Assembly: GCF_001693485.1 (NCBI RefSeq)
Contig: NZ_MAXC01000023.1
Coordinates: 248,001-312,000 of the forward strand
Length of the DNA: 64,000 bases
Direction of reading: 5' to 3'
Source of the DNA: Bradyrhizobium sp. LMTR 3
GTDB lineage: Bacteria > Pseudomonadota > Alphaproteobacteria > Rhizobiales > Xanthobacteraceae
Shown here in pieces: positions 7,429 through 16,627 of this stretch; within the stretch, counting starts at the first letter, position 1; every line of letters starts with the position of its first letter. The notes under the pieces are model-generated. The model did not search any database. It saw only the letters and a program-made list of their open reading frames with translations, and was not told the DNA's origin. A program made the translations under genes and the position numbers.

Positions 7429-7920
7429 TCATGCAAGCCCCGTCCGCAAGCCGAGCGATGGCCTTCGCGCCGACTTTCGCCAGCGATAATATTTCATGAA
7501 GCGGCCGATTGCCGGTTCGACCTCTTCCTTCTCGAACACAAAGCCCTCGCGCTCGTACCAGCGCCAGGCCTTTTCGTTCTCTCGTACGCAGCGCAGCCAG
7601 ATTTCGTCCGGCAGATGTTTGCGCGTAAAGGCGAGCAGTTGGCGTCCGACGCCGTTGCCCTGATACTCCGGCGCGACGAACAACTGGTCGAGATAGCGAT
7701 CCGAAAGATGCAACGCGAGCATCGCCGCCAATTTCCCGTTATCGTTTGCGACGTAGAGGCTCCAGCCCTTATCCACCTCCATCGGCACGCGCGCACGCAA
7801 TTTTGCCAGCAGGGCATCGCTGGCATCCTCCAATCCGGTCGAGACCCAGCTCTCCATCCAGATGCGGGCGACCTCGTCGTACTCGTCGGCGCGGGCGAGG
7901 CGGATGATCGGTTGTGACAA
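7429..7920 (-). CDS. GNAT-family N-acetyltransferase
   Basis: A 163-residue protein with the GNAT acetyl-CoA motif (LFVAPEYQGNGVGRQLLAF, the Q-x-x-G-x-G/A loop) and a C-terminal beta strand RWYEREGFVFEKEE. The start is TTG at 7920, supported by GGGAG eight bases upstream and by the lack of a better ATG. The gene begins only 29 bp after the oxyR stop on the same strand, so the two are probably cotranscribed. The acceptor is unknown, and a link to peroxide stress is inference from position. Confidence 0.85.
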   Translation of the reverse strand: MSQPIIRLARADEYDEVARIWMESWVSTGLEDASDALLAKLRARVPMEVDKGWSLYVANDNGKLAAMLALHLSDRYLDQLFVAPEYQGNGVGRQLLAFTRKHLPDEIWLRCVRENEKAWRWYEREGFVFEKEEVEPAIGRFMKYYRWRKSARRPSLGLRTGLA

Positions 7921-7949
7921 GGTCGCTATCTCCCAAGATGCCAGACTCG

Positions 7950-8888
7950 TCAGGCCCGCGCTTTCCGTGATGGCGATCCCGTCTTGCGCTGTTCGCGCAA
8001 CGCATCGGCTGCGAGGCAGACCACTTCGGAGATTTGTTGGAGCTGTCCGGCGAGCGGGCTCGTCTTGCGCCAGACCATGCCGATGGTTCGCGACGGCTGC
8101 GGATTCCTGAAGCGGGCGACGGAGACCGGCGCCGAGCGGGTTTCCACCGCGACCGCCATTTCCGGGATCAGGGTGACGCCGATACCGGCGCCGACCATTT
8201 GCACGAGCGTCGACAGCGAGCTCGCGTCCAGGACTTCCCGCGGCGGCGAGGACTGCATGTTGCAGAACGACAGCGCCTGATCGCGGAAGCAGTGACCCTC
8301 CTCGAGCAGCAAGAGCCGCATTTCGCGCAGCGTGTCGTGGCTCGGCACCGGCGTGCCTTCATCCTCGCCCGGCCGCACCAGCAGGAAATTCTCGGAAAAA
8401 CACGCGACCTCGGTCAGCGAAGGCTCCGACACCGGCAGCGCAACGATCGCGGTATCGAGCCGGCCCTCGACGACTTCCTTGATCAGCTTCGGCGTTAGCG
8501 TCTCACGCACGTGAATGTCGAGCTCCGGATGCAGGCGCGCGAGATTCTCGATCACCTTCGGCAAAAGATAGGGCGCAATCGTAGGAATCATGCCGATGCG
8601 TAAGCGCCCTGCGAGCCGATCACGCGAGGCACGGGCAAAATCTCCGAGTTCATCGACCGAGCGCAGGATGTCGCGGACACGCTGGACGATCTCTTCGCCG
8701 AATTTCGTCAGCGTCACCTGTCGTGCGCTTCGTTCCAGCAGCACGCCGCCCAGGACCTCTTCCATTTCCTTGATTTGCATCGACAGCGCCGGCTGCGAGA
8801 TCGAACATGCCTCTGCTGCGCGTCCGAAATGGCCGTGACGTGCCAACGCATCGAAATAGCGAAGCTGTCTGAGTGTCATCTGGATCAT
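7950..8888 (-). CDS. oxyR: Hydrogen-peroxide-sensing regulator OxyR (LysR family)
   Basis: A 312-residue LysR protein whose redox cysteines align with E. coli OxyR: Cys200 and Cys209 in EEGHCFRDQALSFCN, which form a disulfide on contact with peroxide. The N-terminal helix-turn-helix is FGRAAEACSISQPALSMQIKEME. It is divergent from katG, the classic target, with a 103-bp shared control region. ATGs at 8888 and 8879 are both possible; neither has a strong ribosome binding site, and the second gives the common N-terminus MTLRQLRYF. Confidence 0.94.
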   Translation of the reverse strand: MIQMTLRQLRYFDALARHGHFGRAAEACSISQPALSMQIKEMEEVLGGVLLERSARQVTLTKFGEEIVQRVRDILRSVDELGDFARASRDRLAGRLRIGMIPTIAPYLLPKVIENLARLHPELDIHVRETLTPKLIKEVVEGRLDTAIVALPVSEPSLTEVACFSENFLLVRPGEDEGTPVPSHDTLREMRLLLLEEGHCFRDQALSFCNMQSSPPREVLDASSLSTLVQMVGAGIGVTLIPEMAVAVETRSAPVSVARFRNPQPSRTIGMVWRKTSPLAGQLQQISEVVCLAADALREQRKTGSPSRKARA

Positions 8889-8991
8889 CAGAATATCTTA
8901 TCACATCGATCATTAAAATCAACTTCACCTGATGGAAGGCACTGCTTAGAGTGCTTCCAATCCGAACAGGAAGCGACCTCAGGAGACAATC
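8889..8991. promoter_or_regulatory. oxyR-katG divergent control region
   Basis: This AT-richer 103-bp gap (GAATATCTTATCACATCGAT, then TTAAAATCAA) must hold both promoters and the OxyR operator. An imperfect dyad, ATATC ... TCGAT at about 8894-8910, fits the LysR T-N11-A pattern. I could not identify the operator unambiguously. The katG ribosome binding site AGGAGACAATC is at its right end. Confidence 0.45.
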
Positions 8992-11145
8992 ATGGATGAC
9001 AAAACCAAATGCCCGTTCTCGGGCGGCAATCGCGCGCGCACGAACCGCGACTGGTGGCCGGACGCGCTCGACGTTTCGGTCCTTCACCGCAATTCCACGC
9101 TCTCCGATCCGATGGGCGAGGCGTTCGACTACGCCAAGGAATTCAAGACGCTCGACCTCAATGCCGTGATCAAGGACCTGCACGCGTTGATGACGGACTC
9201 GCAGGAATGGTGGCCGGCCGACTTCGGTCACTATGGCGGCCTGATGATCCGCATGGCGTGGCACAGCGCGGGCACCTACCGAATCACGGATGGCCGCGGC
9301 GGCGCCGGCGCCGGTCAGCAGCGCTTCGCGCCGCTGAATAGCTGGCCTGACAACGCCAATCTCGACAAGGCGCGCCGGCTGTTGTGGCCGATCAAGCAGA
9401 AATACGGCCGGAAACTCTCGTGGGCCGACCTGATGATTCTCGCCGGCAACGTCGCGCTGGAATCGATGGGCTTCAAGACGTTCGGCTTCGCCGGCGGCCG
9501 CCGCGACGTCTGGGAGCCCGAGGAGCTGTTCTGGGGGCCCGAGGGCACCTGGCTCGGCGACGAACGCTATAGCGGCGAACGCCAGCTCGCCGAGCCGCTC
9601 GGCGCGGTGCAGATGGGCCTTATCTACGTCAATCCGGAAGGGCCGAACGGCAATCCGGACCCGATCGCGGCGGCCAAGGATATCCGCGAGACGTTCTTCC
9701 GCATGGCGATGAACGACGAGGAAACCGTCGCCCTGATTGCCGGCGGCCACTCGTTCGGCAAGACCCACGGCGCTGGCGATCCGTCGCTGGTCGGAGCGGA
9801 CCCGGAAAGCGGTGCGCTCGAGGATCAGGGCCTCGGCTGGAAGAGCAAGCATGGCACGGGCGTCGGCGCCGACGCGATCACCGGCGGCCCTGAAGTCACC
9901 TGGACGCAGACGCCGACCAAGTGGAGCAATCTGTTCTTCAAGAACCTGTTCGAAAACGAATGGGAACTGACGCAGAGCCCGGCTGGCGCGAAGCAGTGGA
10001 AGGCTAAAGGGACCGAAGCCACGATCCCGGACGCCTACGACAAGTCGAAGAAGCATCTGCCGACCATGCTGACCACCGACCTGTCGCTGCGCCTCGACCC
10101 GGCCTACGAGAAGATCTCGCGGCGCTTCTACGAGCATCCGGATCAGTTCGCGGATGCGTTCGCGCGTGCCTGGTTCAAGCTCACGCACCGCGATATGGGC
10201 CCGATCGCGCGTTACCTCGGCCCGCTGGTGCCGAAGGAAACGCTGATCTGGCAGGACCCGATTCCGGCGGTCGATCATCCGCTGATCGGCGAGCAGGACA
10301 TCGCCGCACTGAAGGCGAAGATTCTCGCCTCCGGCCTGTCGGTGTCCCAGCTCGTCTCGACCGCATGGGCGTCGGCCTCGACGTTCCGCGGCTCCGACAA
10401 GCGCGGTGGCGCGAACGGCGCGCGGATTCGCCTCAGCCCGCAGAAGGACTGGGAGGTCAACCAGCCGGCCGAGCTCAAGACCGTGCTGCAGAAGCTTGAA
10501 GCGATCCAGAAGGAGTTCGGCAAGAAGGTTTCGCTTGCCGACCTGATCGTTCTCGGCGGCTGCGCGGCGGTCGAAAAAGCCGCCAAGGACGCCGGACTAG
10601 ACGTCAAGGTGCCGTTCACGCCGGGTCGCATGGACGCCTCGCAGGAGCAGACCGACGTCGAATCCTTCGCCCCGCTCGAACCGCGGGCCGACGGCTTCCG
10701 CAACTTCGTCAGTGCCAAGAAGCACCAGTTCATGAAGCCTGAGGAAGCATTGGTGGACCGGGCGCAGTTGCTGCGGCTGACGGGACCCGAGATGACGGCT
10801 CTCGTCGGCGGCCTGCGTGTCCTCGGCGCCAATTTTGGCGGGTCGAAGCACGGCGTGTTCACCCAAAAGCCCGGCACGCTGACGAACGATTTCTTCGTCA
10901 ACCTGCTCGACATGGGCACGCAATGGCAGCCCGCCGGCTCCGACGGCGTATACGAGAGCCGAGACCGGAAGACGAATGCCGTCAAGTGGACCGGCACCCG
11001 CGTCGACCTGATCTTCGGTTCGCACTCGCAGCTCCGCGCCTTCGCGGAAGTCTATGCGTGCACCGACTCGAAGGGGAAGTTTGCGAAGGATTTCGCGGCG
11101 GCGTGGACCAAGGTGATGAACCTCGATCGATTCGACGTCGCCTGA
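8992..11145 (+). CDS. katG: Bifunctional catalase-peroxidase KatG
   Basis: A heme enzyme of 717 residues that destroys H2O2 and also acts as a peroxidase. The distal pocket is complete (Arg87, Trp90 and His91 in MIRMAWHSAG) and the proximal heme ligand is His253 (IAGGHSFGKTHG). Tyr212 (LIYVNPEG) and Met238 (RMAMND) can form the Met-Tyr-Trp adduct needed for catalase activity. The C-terminal degenerate peroxidase domain is present from about residue 420. No signal peptide is visible. The ATG at 8992 follows AGGAGACAATC. Control by the divergent OxyR is very likely. Confidence 0.97.
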   Translation: MDDKTKCPFSGGNRARTNRDWWPDALDVSVLHRNSTLSDPMGEAFDYAKEFKTLDLNAVIKDLHALMTDSQEWWPADFGHYGGLMIRMAWHSAGTYRITDGRGGAGAGQQRFAPLNSWPDNANLDKARRLLWPIKQKYGRKLSWADLMILAGNVALESMGFKTFGFAGGRRDVWEPEELFWGPEGTWLGDERYSGERQLAEPLGAVQMGLIYVNPEGPNGNPDPIAAAKDIRETFFRMAMNDEETVALIAGGHSFGKTHGAGDPSLVGADPESGALEDQGLGWKSKHGTGVGADAITGGPEVTWTQTPTKWSNLFFKNLFENEWELTQSPAGAKQWKAKGTEATIPDAYDKSKKHLPTMLTTDLSLRLDPAYEKISRRFYEHPDQFADAFARAWFKLTHRDMGPIARYLGPLVPKETLIWQDPIPAVDHPLIGEQDIAALKAKILASGLSVSQLVSTAWASASTFRGSDKRGGANGARIRLSPQKDWEVNQPAELKTVLQKLEAIQKEFGKKVSLADLIVLGGCAAVEKAAKDAGLDVKVPFTPGRMDASQEQTDVESFAPLEPRADGFRNFVSAKKHQFMKPEEALVDRAQLLRLTGPEMTALVGGLRVLGANFGGSKHGVFTQKPGTLTNDFFVNLLDMGTQWQPAGSDGVYESRDRKTNAVKWTGTRVDLIFGSHSQLRAFAEVYACTDSKGKFAKDFAAAWTKVMNLDRFDVA

Positions 11146-11169
11146 TCCTGACAAGAACCATCCGGAAAG

Positions 11170-11200
11170 CAAAAAGGGCGGCCGAGAGGCCGCCCTTTTC
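11170..11200. terminator. Bidirectional intrinsic terminator between katG and sod
   Basis: The stem is AAAAAGGGCGGCC, loop GAGA, then GGCCGCCCTTTTC. It has T-runs on both strands and lies midway between the convergent katG (ends 11145) and superoxide dismutase (ends 11214) genes. Confidence 0.9.
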
Positions 11201-11213
11201 ACATGGGAAGCGC

Positions 11214-11960
11214 TCAAACGCCGAGCGTGCCGGCCTTCGCCGCAGCATAACGCTCCGCGATCTTGGCCCAGTTCACCGTATTCCACCACGCTTTCAGATA
11301 ATCCGCGCGGCGGTTCTGGTAGTTCAGGTAATAAGCGTGCTCCCAGACGTCGTTGCCCATCAGGGCGCGCTTGCCGTCCATCATCGGATTGTCCTGGTTC
11401 GGACGGGTCTCGATCGCAAGCTTGCCGTCCTTGCCCACTGTCACGAACACCCAGCCCGAGCCGAATTGGCGTCCGCCGGCGGCATTAAAGTCGTTCTGGA
11501 ATTTTTCCATGCCGCCGAGATCGCGATCGATCGCCGCCAGCACCTCGCCCTCCGGCTTGCCGCCGTTCGGGCCCATGATCTCCCAGAACATGGTGTGGTT
11601 GGCATGGCCGCCGAGATTGTTGCGGACGGTGAATTTGATGCTGTCGTCGAGCGCATTCAGATTGCCGAGCACGTCTTCGATCTTCGCCGTCCCCAATTGC
11701 GAATTGGTCTTGGCGACGTTGTTGAGGTTGGCGACATAGGCTGCATGGTGCTTGCCATGGTGGATTTCCATCGTCTTGGCGTCGATGTGGGGTTCGAACG
11801 CGTTGGTCGGATAGGTCAGCGGCGGCAGCGTGAACGGCCCGGTTGGGGCGGCCGCCGGGGCTGGTGCGGCGGCCTGCGCGAAGACCAGACGTGGGGCTGC
11901 GGCCACGGCCGCGAGACTGGTTGCAGCAAACATCAGATGGCGCCGTGACATGGATGACAT
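11214..11960 (-). CDS. sodF: Superoxide dismutase (Mn/Fe type) with Tat signal peptide
   Basis: A 248-residue protein. The N-terminus MSSMSRRHLMFAATSLAAVA, ending near VFAQA, is a twin-arginine export signal, followed by an Ala/Pro-rich linker. The enzyme domain starts at about residue 42 (FTLPPLTYPTNAFEPHID). The metal ligands are visible: a His in KHHAAYV, a His in NHTMFWEIMG, and Asp and His in NDVWEHAYY. The NQDNP segment is of the manganese or cambialistic kind, so the metal is uncertain. The ATG at 11960 has CAGGAGAAGTCG upstream. It converges with katG. A folded, exported SOD would act in the periplasm. The symbol is tentative. Confidence 0.9.
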   Translation of the reverse strand: MSSMSRRHLMFAATSLAAVAAAPRLVFAQAAAPAPAAAPTGPFTLPPLTYPTNAFEPHIDAKTMEIHHGKHHAAYVANLNNVAKTNSQLGTAKIEDVLGNLNALDDSIKFTVRNNLGGHANHTMFWEIMGPNGGKPEGEVLAAIDRDLGGMEKFQNDFNAAGGRQFGSGWVFVTVGKDGKLAIETRPNQDNPMMDGKRALMGNDVWEHAYYLNYQNRRADYLKAWWNTVNWAKIAERYAAAKAGTLGV

Positions 11961-12131
11961 CGACTTCTCCTGTAAGTGAACTGAGTGAATATCTGTTGGA
12001 CGGAACGCCGTAGGCCGCTGCACGCGGCAAGGTACGGATGATGGGCAGGATTGGGTCTCGTTTTCTGTCCTCGTGAGGCTGCGACGTAATCGCACAGGTG
12101 CTGCCGTCCCGACAATGTAACTCAGGCCGCC

Positions 12132-12167
12132 AACAAAAAAGGGCGGCCGTTCGGCCGCCCTTTTGTT
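12132..12167 (-). terminator. Intrinsic terminator after pnp
   Basis: On the minus strand the hairpin GGGCGGCCG-AA-CGGCCGCCC is followed by TTTTTTG, 18 bp past the pnp stop codon. The opposite strand also has a TTTTG tail, so it may work both ways. It closes the long rimP-to-pnp cluster. Confidence 0.9.
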
Positions 12168-12184
12168 CACATTTTAGCGATGCC

Positions 12185-14341
<2,157 letters not shown>

Positions 14342-14388
14342 AGTGGTCTTCTTTCATGGGTTCACGAGAGAGCGGAGCCCAAAAACAC

Positions 14389-14462
14389 AAAGACCATGCG
14401 CAAGATGGCGGGACGCTGATCGCAACATGAGATCAGCATCTGGCGATCCTGCCATGGTCTTT
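14389..14462 (-). promoter_or_regulatory. Long stem-loop in the pnp 5' leader
   Basis: On the RNA the outer arms are AAAGACCATG and CATGGTCTTT (10 perfect pairs). A mostly paired middle section follows, then the inner arms GCTGATC/GATCAGC around the loop TCATGTTGC. Counting by hand, about 29 pairs form over a 32-position stem with only three mismatches and one bulge. A stem this long and regular is the usual kind of RNase III substrate. In E. coli a similar pnp leader stem is cut by RNase III and then by PNPase itself, giving autoregulation. The function here is inferred. Confidence 0.6.
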
Positions 14463-14577
14463 ATCTTTCGGATGGCGTCCATCCTCCCGGCAGTCATGGG
14501 CACCTTGCCCTGTCCAGCGGCCGGATTGCTGCTGGACGTTTGTCGAGCACGATCCTTGTCGGATGATGCTCCTTGCG

Positions 14578-14624
14578 CATGATCGTCTCCAAAAACTGGA
14601 GTCCGCTTCTTCGGAAAATCATGC
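14578..14624. repeat. Short dispersed repeat, CATGATC...TTTTCCGAAG family
   Basis: Read on the minus strand it starts GCATGATTTTCCGAAGAAGC and ends GGAGACGATCATG, with CCAGTTTTTGG in the middle. Sequences of the kind GCATGATTTTCCGAAAA are frequent intergenic repeats in Bradyrhizobium. Single copy in this window. Confidence 0.5.
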
Positions 14625-14625
14625 G

Positions 14626-14651
14626 AAAACGCGCGCAAACTGCGCGCGCGT
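14626..14651 (-). terminator. Intrinsic terminator after rpsO
   Basis: On the minus strand ACGCGCGCA-GTT-TGCGCGCGTTTTC forms an 8-9 bp GC stem followed by a short T-run, about 10 bp beyond the rpsO stop. The T-run is short, so partial read-through into pnp is possible. Confidence 0.7.
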
Positions 14652-14660
14652 ACTCTCAAA

Positions 14661-14930
14661 TCAACGGCGAATGTTATGCTTTTCGAGCAACGCCTTGTAA
14701 CGCGCCTCGTCCTTCTTCTTGATGTAGTCGAGAAGCGAGCGGCGCGTCGACACGAGCTTCAGGAGGCCACGGCGTGAATGATTGTCCTTCACGTGGGTCT
14801 TGAAGTGGCCCGTGAGATTGTTGATGCGTTCCGACAGGATCGCAACCTGCACCTCGGGCGAGCCGGTGTCGCCGGCTTTGGTGGCATTCGTCTTGATGAC
14901 TTCCGCTTTGCGTTCGGCGGTAATCGACAT
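14661..14930 (-). CDS. rpsO: 30S ribosomal protein S15
   Basis: An 89-residue protein that binds 16S rRNA early in assembly of the small-subunit platform. The sequence is standard S15: TGSPEVQVAILSERINNLTG, then HVKDNHSRRGLLKLV and RRSLLDYIKKKD. The ATG at 14930 is preferred because it gives the 89-residue length; a TTG six bases upstream is in frame. It begins 2 bp after the truB stop and is translated from the same transcript. Confidence 0.97.
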   Translation of the reverse strand: MSITAERKAEVIKTNATKAGDTGSPEVQVAILSERINNLTGHFKTHVKDNHSRRGLLKLVSTRRSLLDYIKKKDEARYKALLEKHNIRR

Positions 14931-14932
14931 CG

Positions 14933-16045
14933 TCAAACTCTCTCATTGCTGCGACCGGGACTGGCAGTCAGTCCGGTCAGGTTGAACACGCGCTTGGGGA
15001 TGAGTTCGCCATTGCCAATTTCAGCAAGCGCCAAAAGGCGGCCTGCCACCGTGACATAGACTGTGCCGCTACTATTGGGCGCATCCCGTCCGCGCAACAA
15101 AACGGCCTGGCCCCTGTGGAGCCTTGCCGCATCAGCCCGTGTGACGGCCAGTGCCGGGATGTCGTCCAGCGCGGTCTCAACGGGCAAAAGCGCGTCGGCG
15201 AGGCTTCCCTCGCCAGACGCGGCTCTATTGCATAAAGCCTCCAACTCTTCCAGCGGAATCATGTCCGTTTCGCGGAACGGGCCGACCAACGTCCGCCGCA
15301 ACGCGCAGATATGGCCGAAACAGCCCAGAATCCGGCCGATATCGCGGGCCAGTGCCCGGACATAGGTGCCCTTGCCACACTCCGCCTCGAACACGGATTG
15401 ACCGTTATCTCCATGTTCTACAAGGGTTAATTCGTGAATCTCGACCGGCCGGGGCTTCAACTCGACGGCTTCGCCGTCCCGGGCCAGGTCATAGGCGCGC
15501 TCGCCCTGGACCTTGATCGCTGAATATTGCGGCGGGATCTGCTCGATCAGCCCGGTGAACTGGGGCAGCAGGGCCCGGATCGCGTCCGCTGACGGGCGGA
15601 GTTCGCTGCTCCTGACCACCCGCCCCTCGGTATCGTCGGTGTCCCGCTCCTCGCCCCAGGCGACCGTGAAGCGGTAGCGCTTGCGGCCATCCATCACGAA
15701 CGGAACCGTCTTGGTGGCCTCGCCGAGCGCGATCGGCAGGCCGCCGGACGCCAGCGGATCGAGCGTGCCGGCGTGGCCGGCCCGCTTGGCCTGGAACAGG
15801 CGCTTCAGAATGGCAACCGCGTGCGTCGAGGTCATGCCGATCGGCTTGTCCAGGATCACCCAGCCATGAACGTCGCGCTTGTCGCGTCGCGGCTGGTTGT
15901 TCTGGCGCGGCTGTTTGGTGTGGCGCGGATCGTTGTTGGTGCGGCGTTCGCCATCGTTGCGTGTATCGGAAAAATTATTTTTTTCAGCGTCGTGCGAATC
16001 GGCAGTTTGCTGCTCGATCGCGCGGTTGGCAGCGGTCGTAACCAT
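14933..16045 (-). CDS. truB: tRNA pseudouridine-55 synthase TruB
   Basis: TruB makes pseudouridine 55 in the T-loop of tRNAs. The catalytic Asp is in HAGTLDPLASG (about residue 96), and HGWVILDKPIGMTSTHAV is the family start motif. It has 370 residues, longer than the usual 310 because of an N-terminal extension of about 58 charged, Asn/Arg-rich residues (DPRHTKQPRQNNQPRRDKRD) that looks disordered. The ATG at 16045 overlaps the rbfA stop (TGATG), which supports translational coupling. A PUA-like C-terminal part is present. Confidence 0.95.
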   Translation of the reverse strand: MVTTAANRAIEQQTADSHDAEKNNFSDTRNDGERRTNNDPRHTKQPRQNNQPRRDKRDVHGWVILDKPIGMTSTHAVAILKRLFQAKRAGHAGTLDPLASGGLPIALGEATKTVPFVMDGRKRYRFTVAWGEERDTDDTEGRVVRSSELRPSADAIRALLPQFTGLIEQIPPQYSAIKVQGERAYDLARDGEAVELKPRPVEIHELTLVEHGDNGQSVFEAECGKGTYVRALARDIGRILGCFGHICALRRTLVGPFRETDMIPLEELEALCNRAASGEGSLADALLPVETALDDIPALAVTRADAARLHRGQAVLLRGRDAPNSSGTVYVTVAGRLLALAEIGNGELIPKRVFNLTGLTASPGRSNERV

Positions 16046-16458
16046 CACTTGTCGTCCGAATCGGGTGCGAGGTCTCTTTGCACCGCAGGTGTTCGCAGTA
16101 ATTTCTCGATCCGTTCCGCTTCGTCGAATCGTTCGTCGACGCGAAAGCGAAGGTCGGGAGCAAATTTTAAGTTAACGCGATGCGCGATCTCGCCGCGCAG
16201 GAACTTCTTGTTGCGTTCGAGCGCCGCAATCACGACGTCGGTGTCGCGTCCACCGAGCGGCATCACGTAAATCGTCGCGAGTTTCAGGTCCGGCGACATT
16301 CGCACCTCGGGAACGGTGATGATGTGGCCTTCGAGGTCGGGGTCGTGCACGTTACCGTGCGATAGAATGTCGGCGACCGCATGGCGCACCGTTTCGCCGA
16401 CGCGCAATTGGCGTTGCGAGCCGCCGGGAGCGGAACCCTTGTTGTGGTGGCGGGGCAT
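16045..16458 (-). CDS. rbfA: 30S ribosome-binding factor RbfA
   Basis: 137 residues. RbfA binds the 30S subunit late in 16S rRNA maturation and helps cold adaptation. The KH-like fold is visible: RVGETVRHAVADILSHG, then ITVPEVRMSPDLKLATIYV and the C-terminal LRGEIAHRVNLKFAPDLRFRVD. The start is the ATG at 16458 (MPRHHNKGSAPG); further upstream frame extension would run into a repeat element. It is between infB and truB, as in many bacteria. Confidence 0.95.
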   Translation of the reverse strand: MPRHHNKGSAPGGSQRQLRVGETVRHAVADILSHGNVHDPDLEGHIITVPEVRMSPDLKLATIYVMPLGGRDTDVVIAALERNKKFLRGEIAHRVNLKFAPDLRFRVDERFDEAERIEKLLRTPAVQRDLAPDSDDK

Positions 16459-16475
16459 TGTCGAAATCCCAATTG

Positions 16476-16586
16476 TCGTCATCACCCGCGAAAGCGGGCG
16501 ATCCAGTATTCCGTGCTCAAAGTTAATTGCGATGGCTACTGGATGCCCCATCCCAGTGCGCAGTTGCGCACAAGGCGGGGCATGAC
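16476..16586. repeat. Palindromic repeat between infB and rbfA
   Basis: It has the hairpin GTCATCACCCGCGAAAGCGGGCGATCCAGTA split over two arms, an inverted TACTGGATGCCCC, and a GTGCGCAGTTGCGCAC palindrome. It is of the same family as 5648-5748. It occupies most of the 169-bp gap inside an otherwise tight essential operon. Confidence 0.75.
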
Positions 16587-16627
16587 GGTTTAGTTCAAAA
16601 ATTCCAAGCTCTTCGTAAGACTTGGAC

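Larger units (their letters stand above)
14342..14660. other. rpsO-pnp intergenic region / pnp leader
   Basis: 319 bp without a gene. Going from rpsO towards pnp on the minus strand it holds the rpsO terminator (14626-14651), a small dispersed repeat (14578-14624), a short hairpin (14470-14484, GGATGG-ACG-CCATCC) and a long stem-loop (14389-14462) ending about 48 nt before the pnp start codon. Nothing looks coding. Confidence 0.7.
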
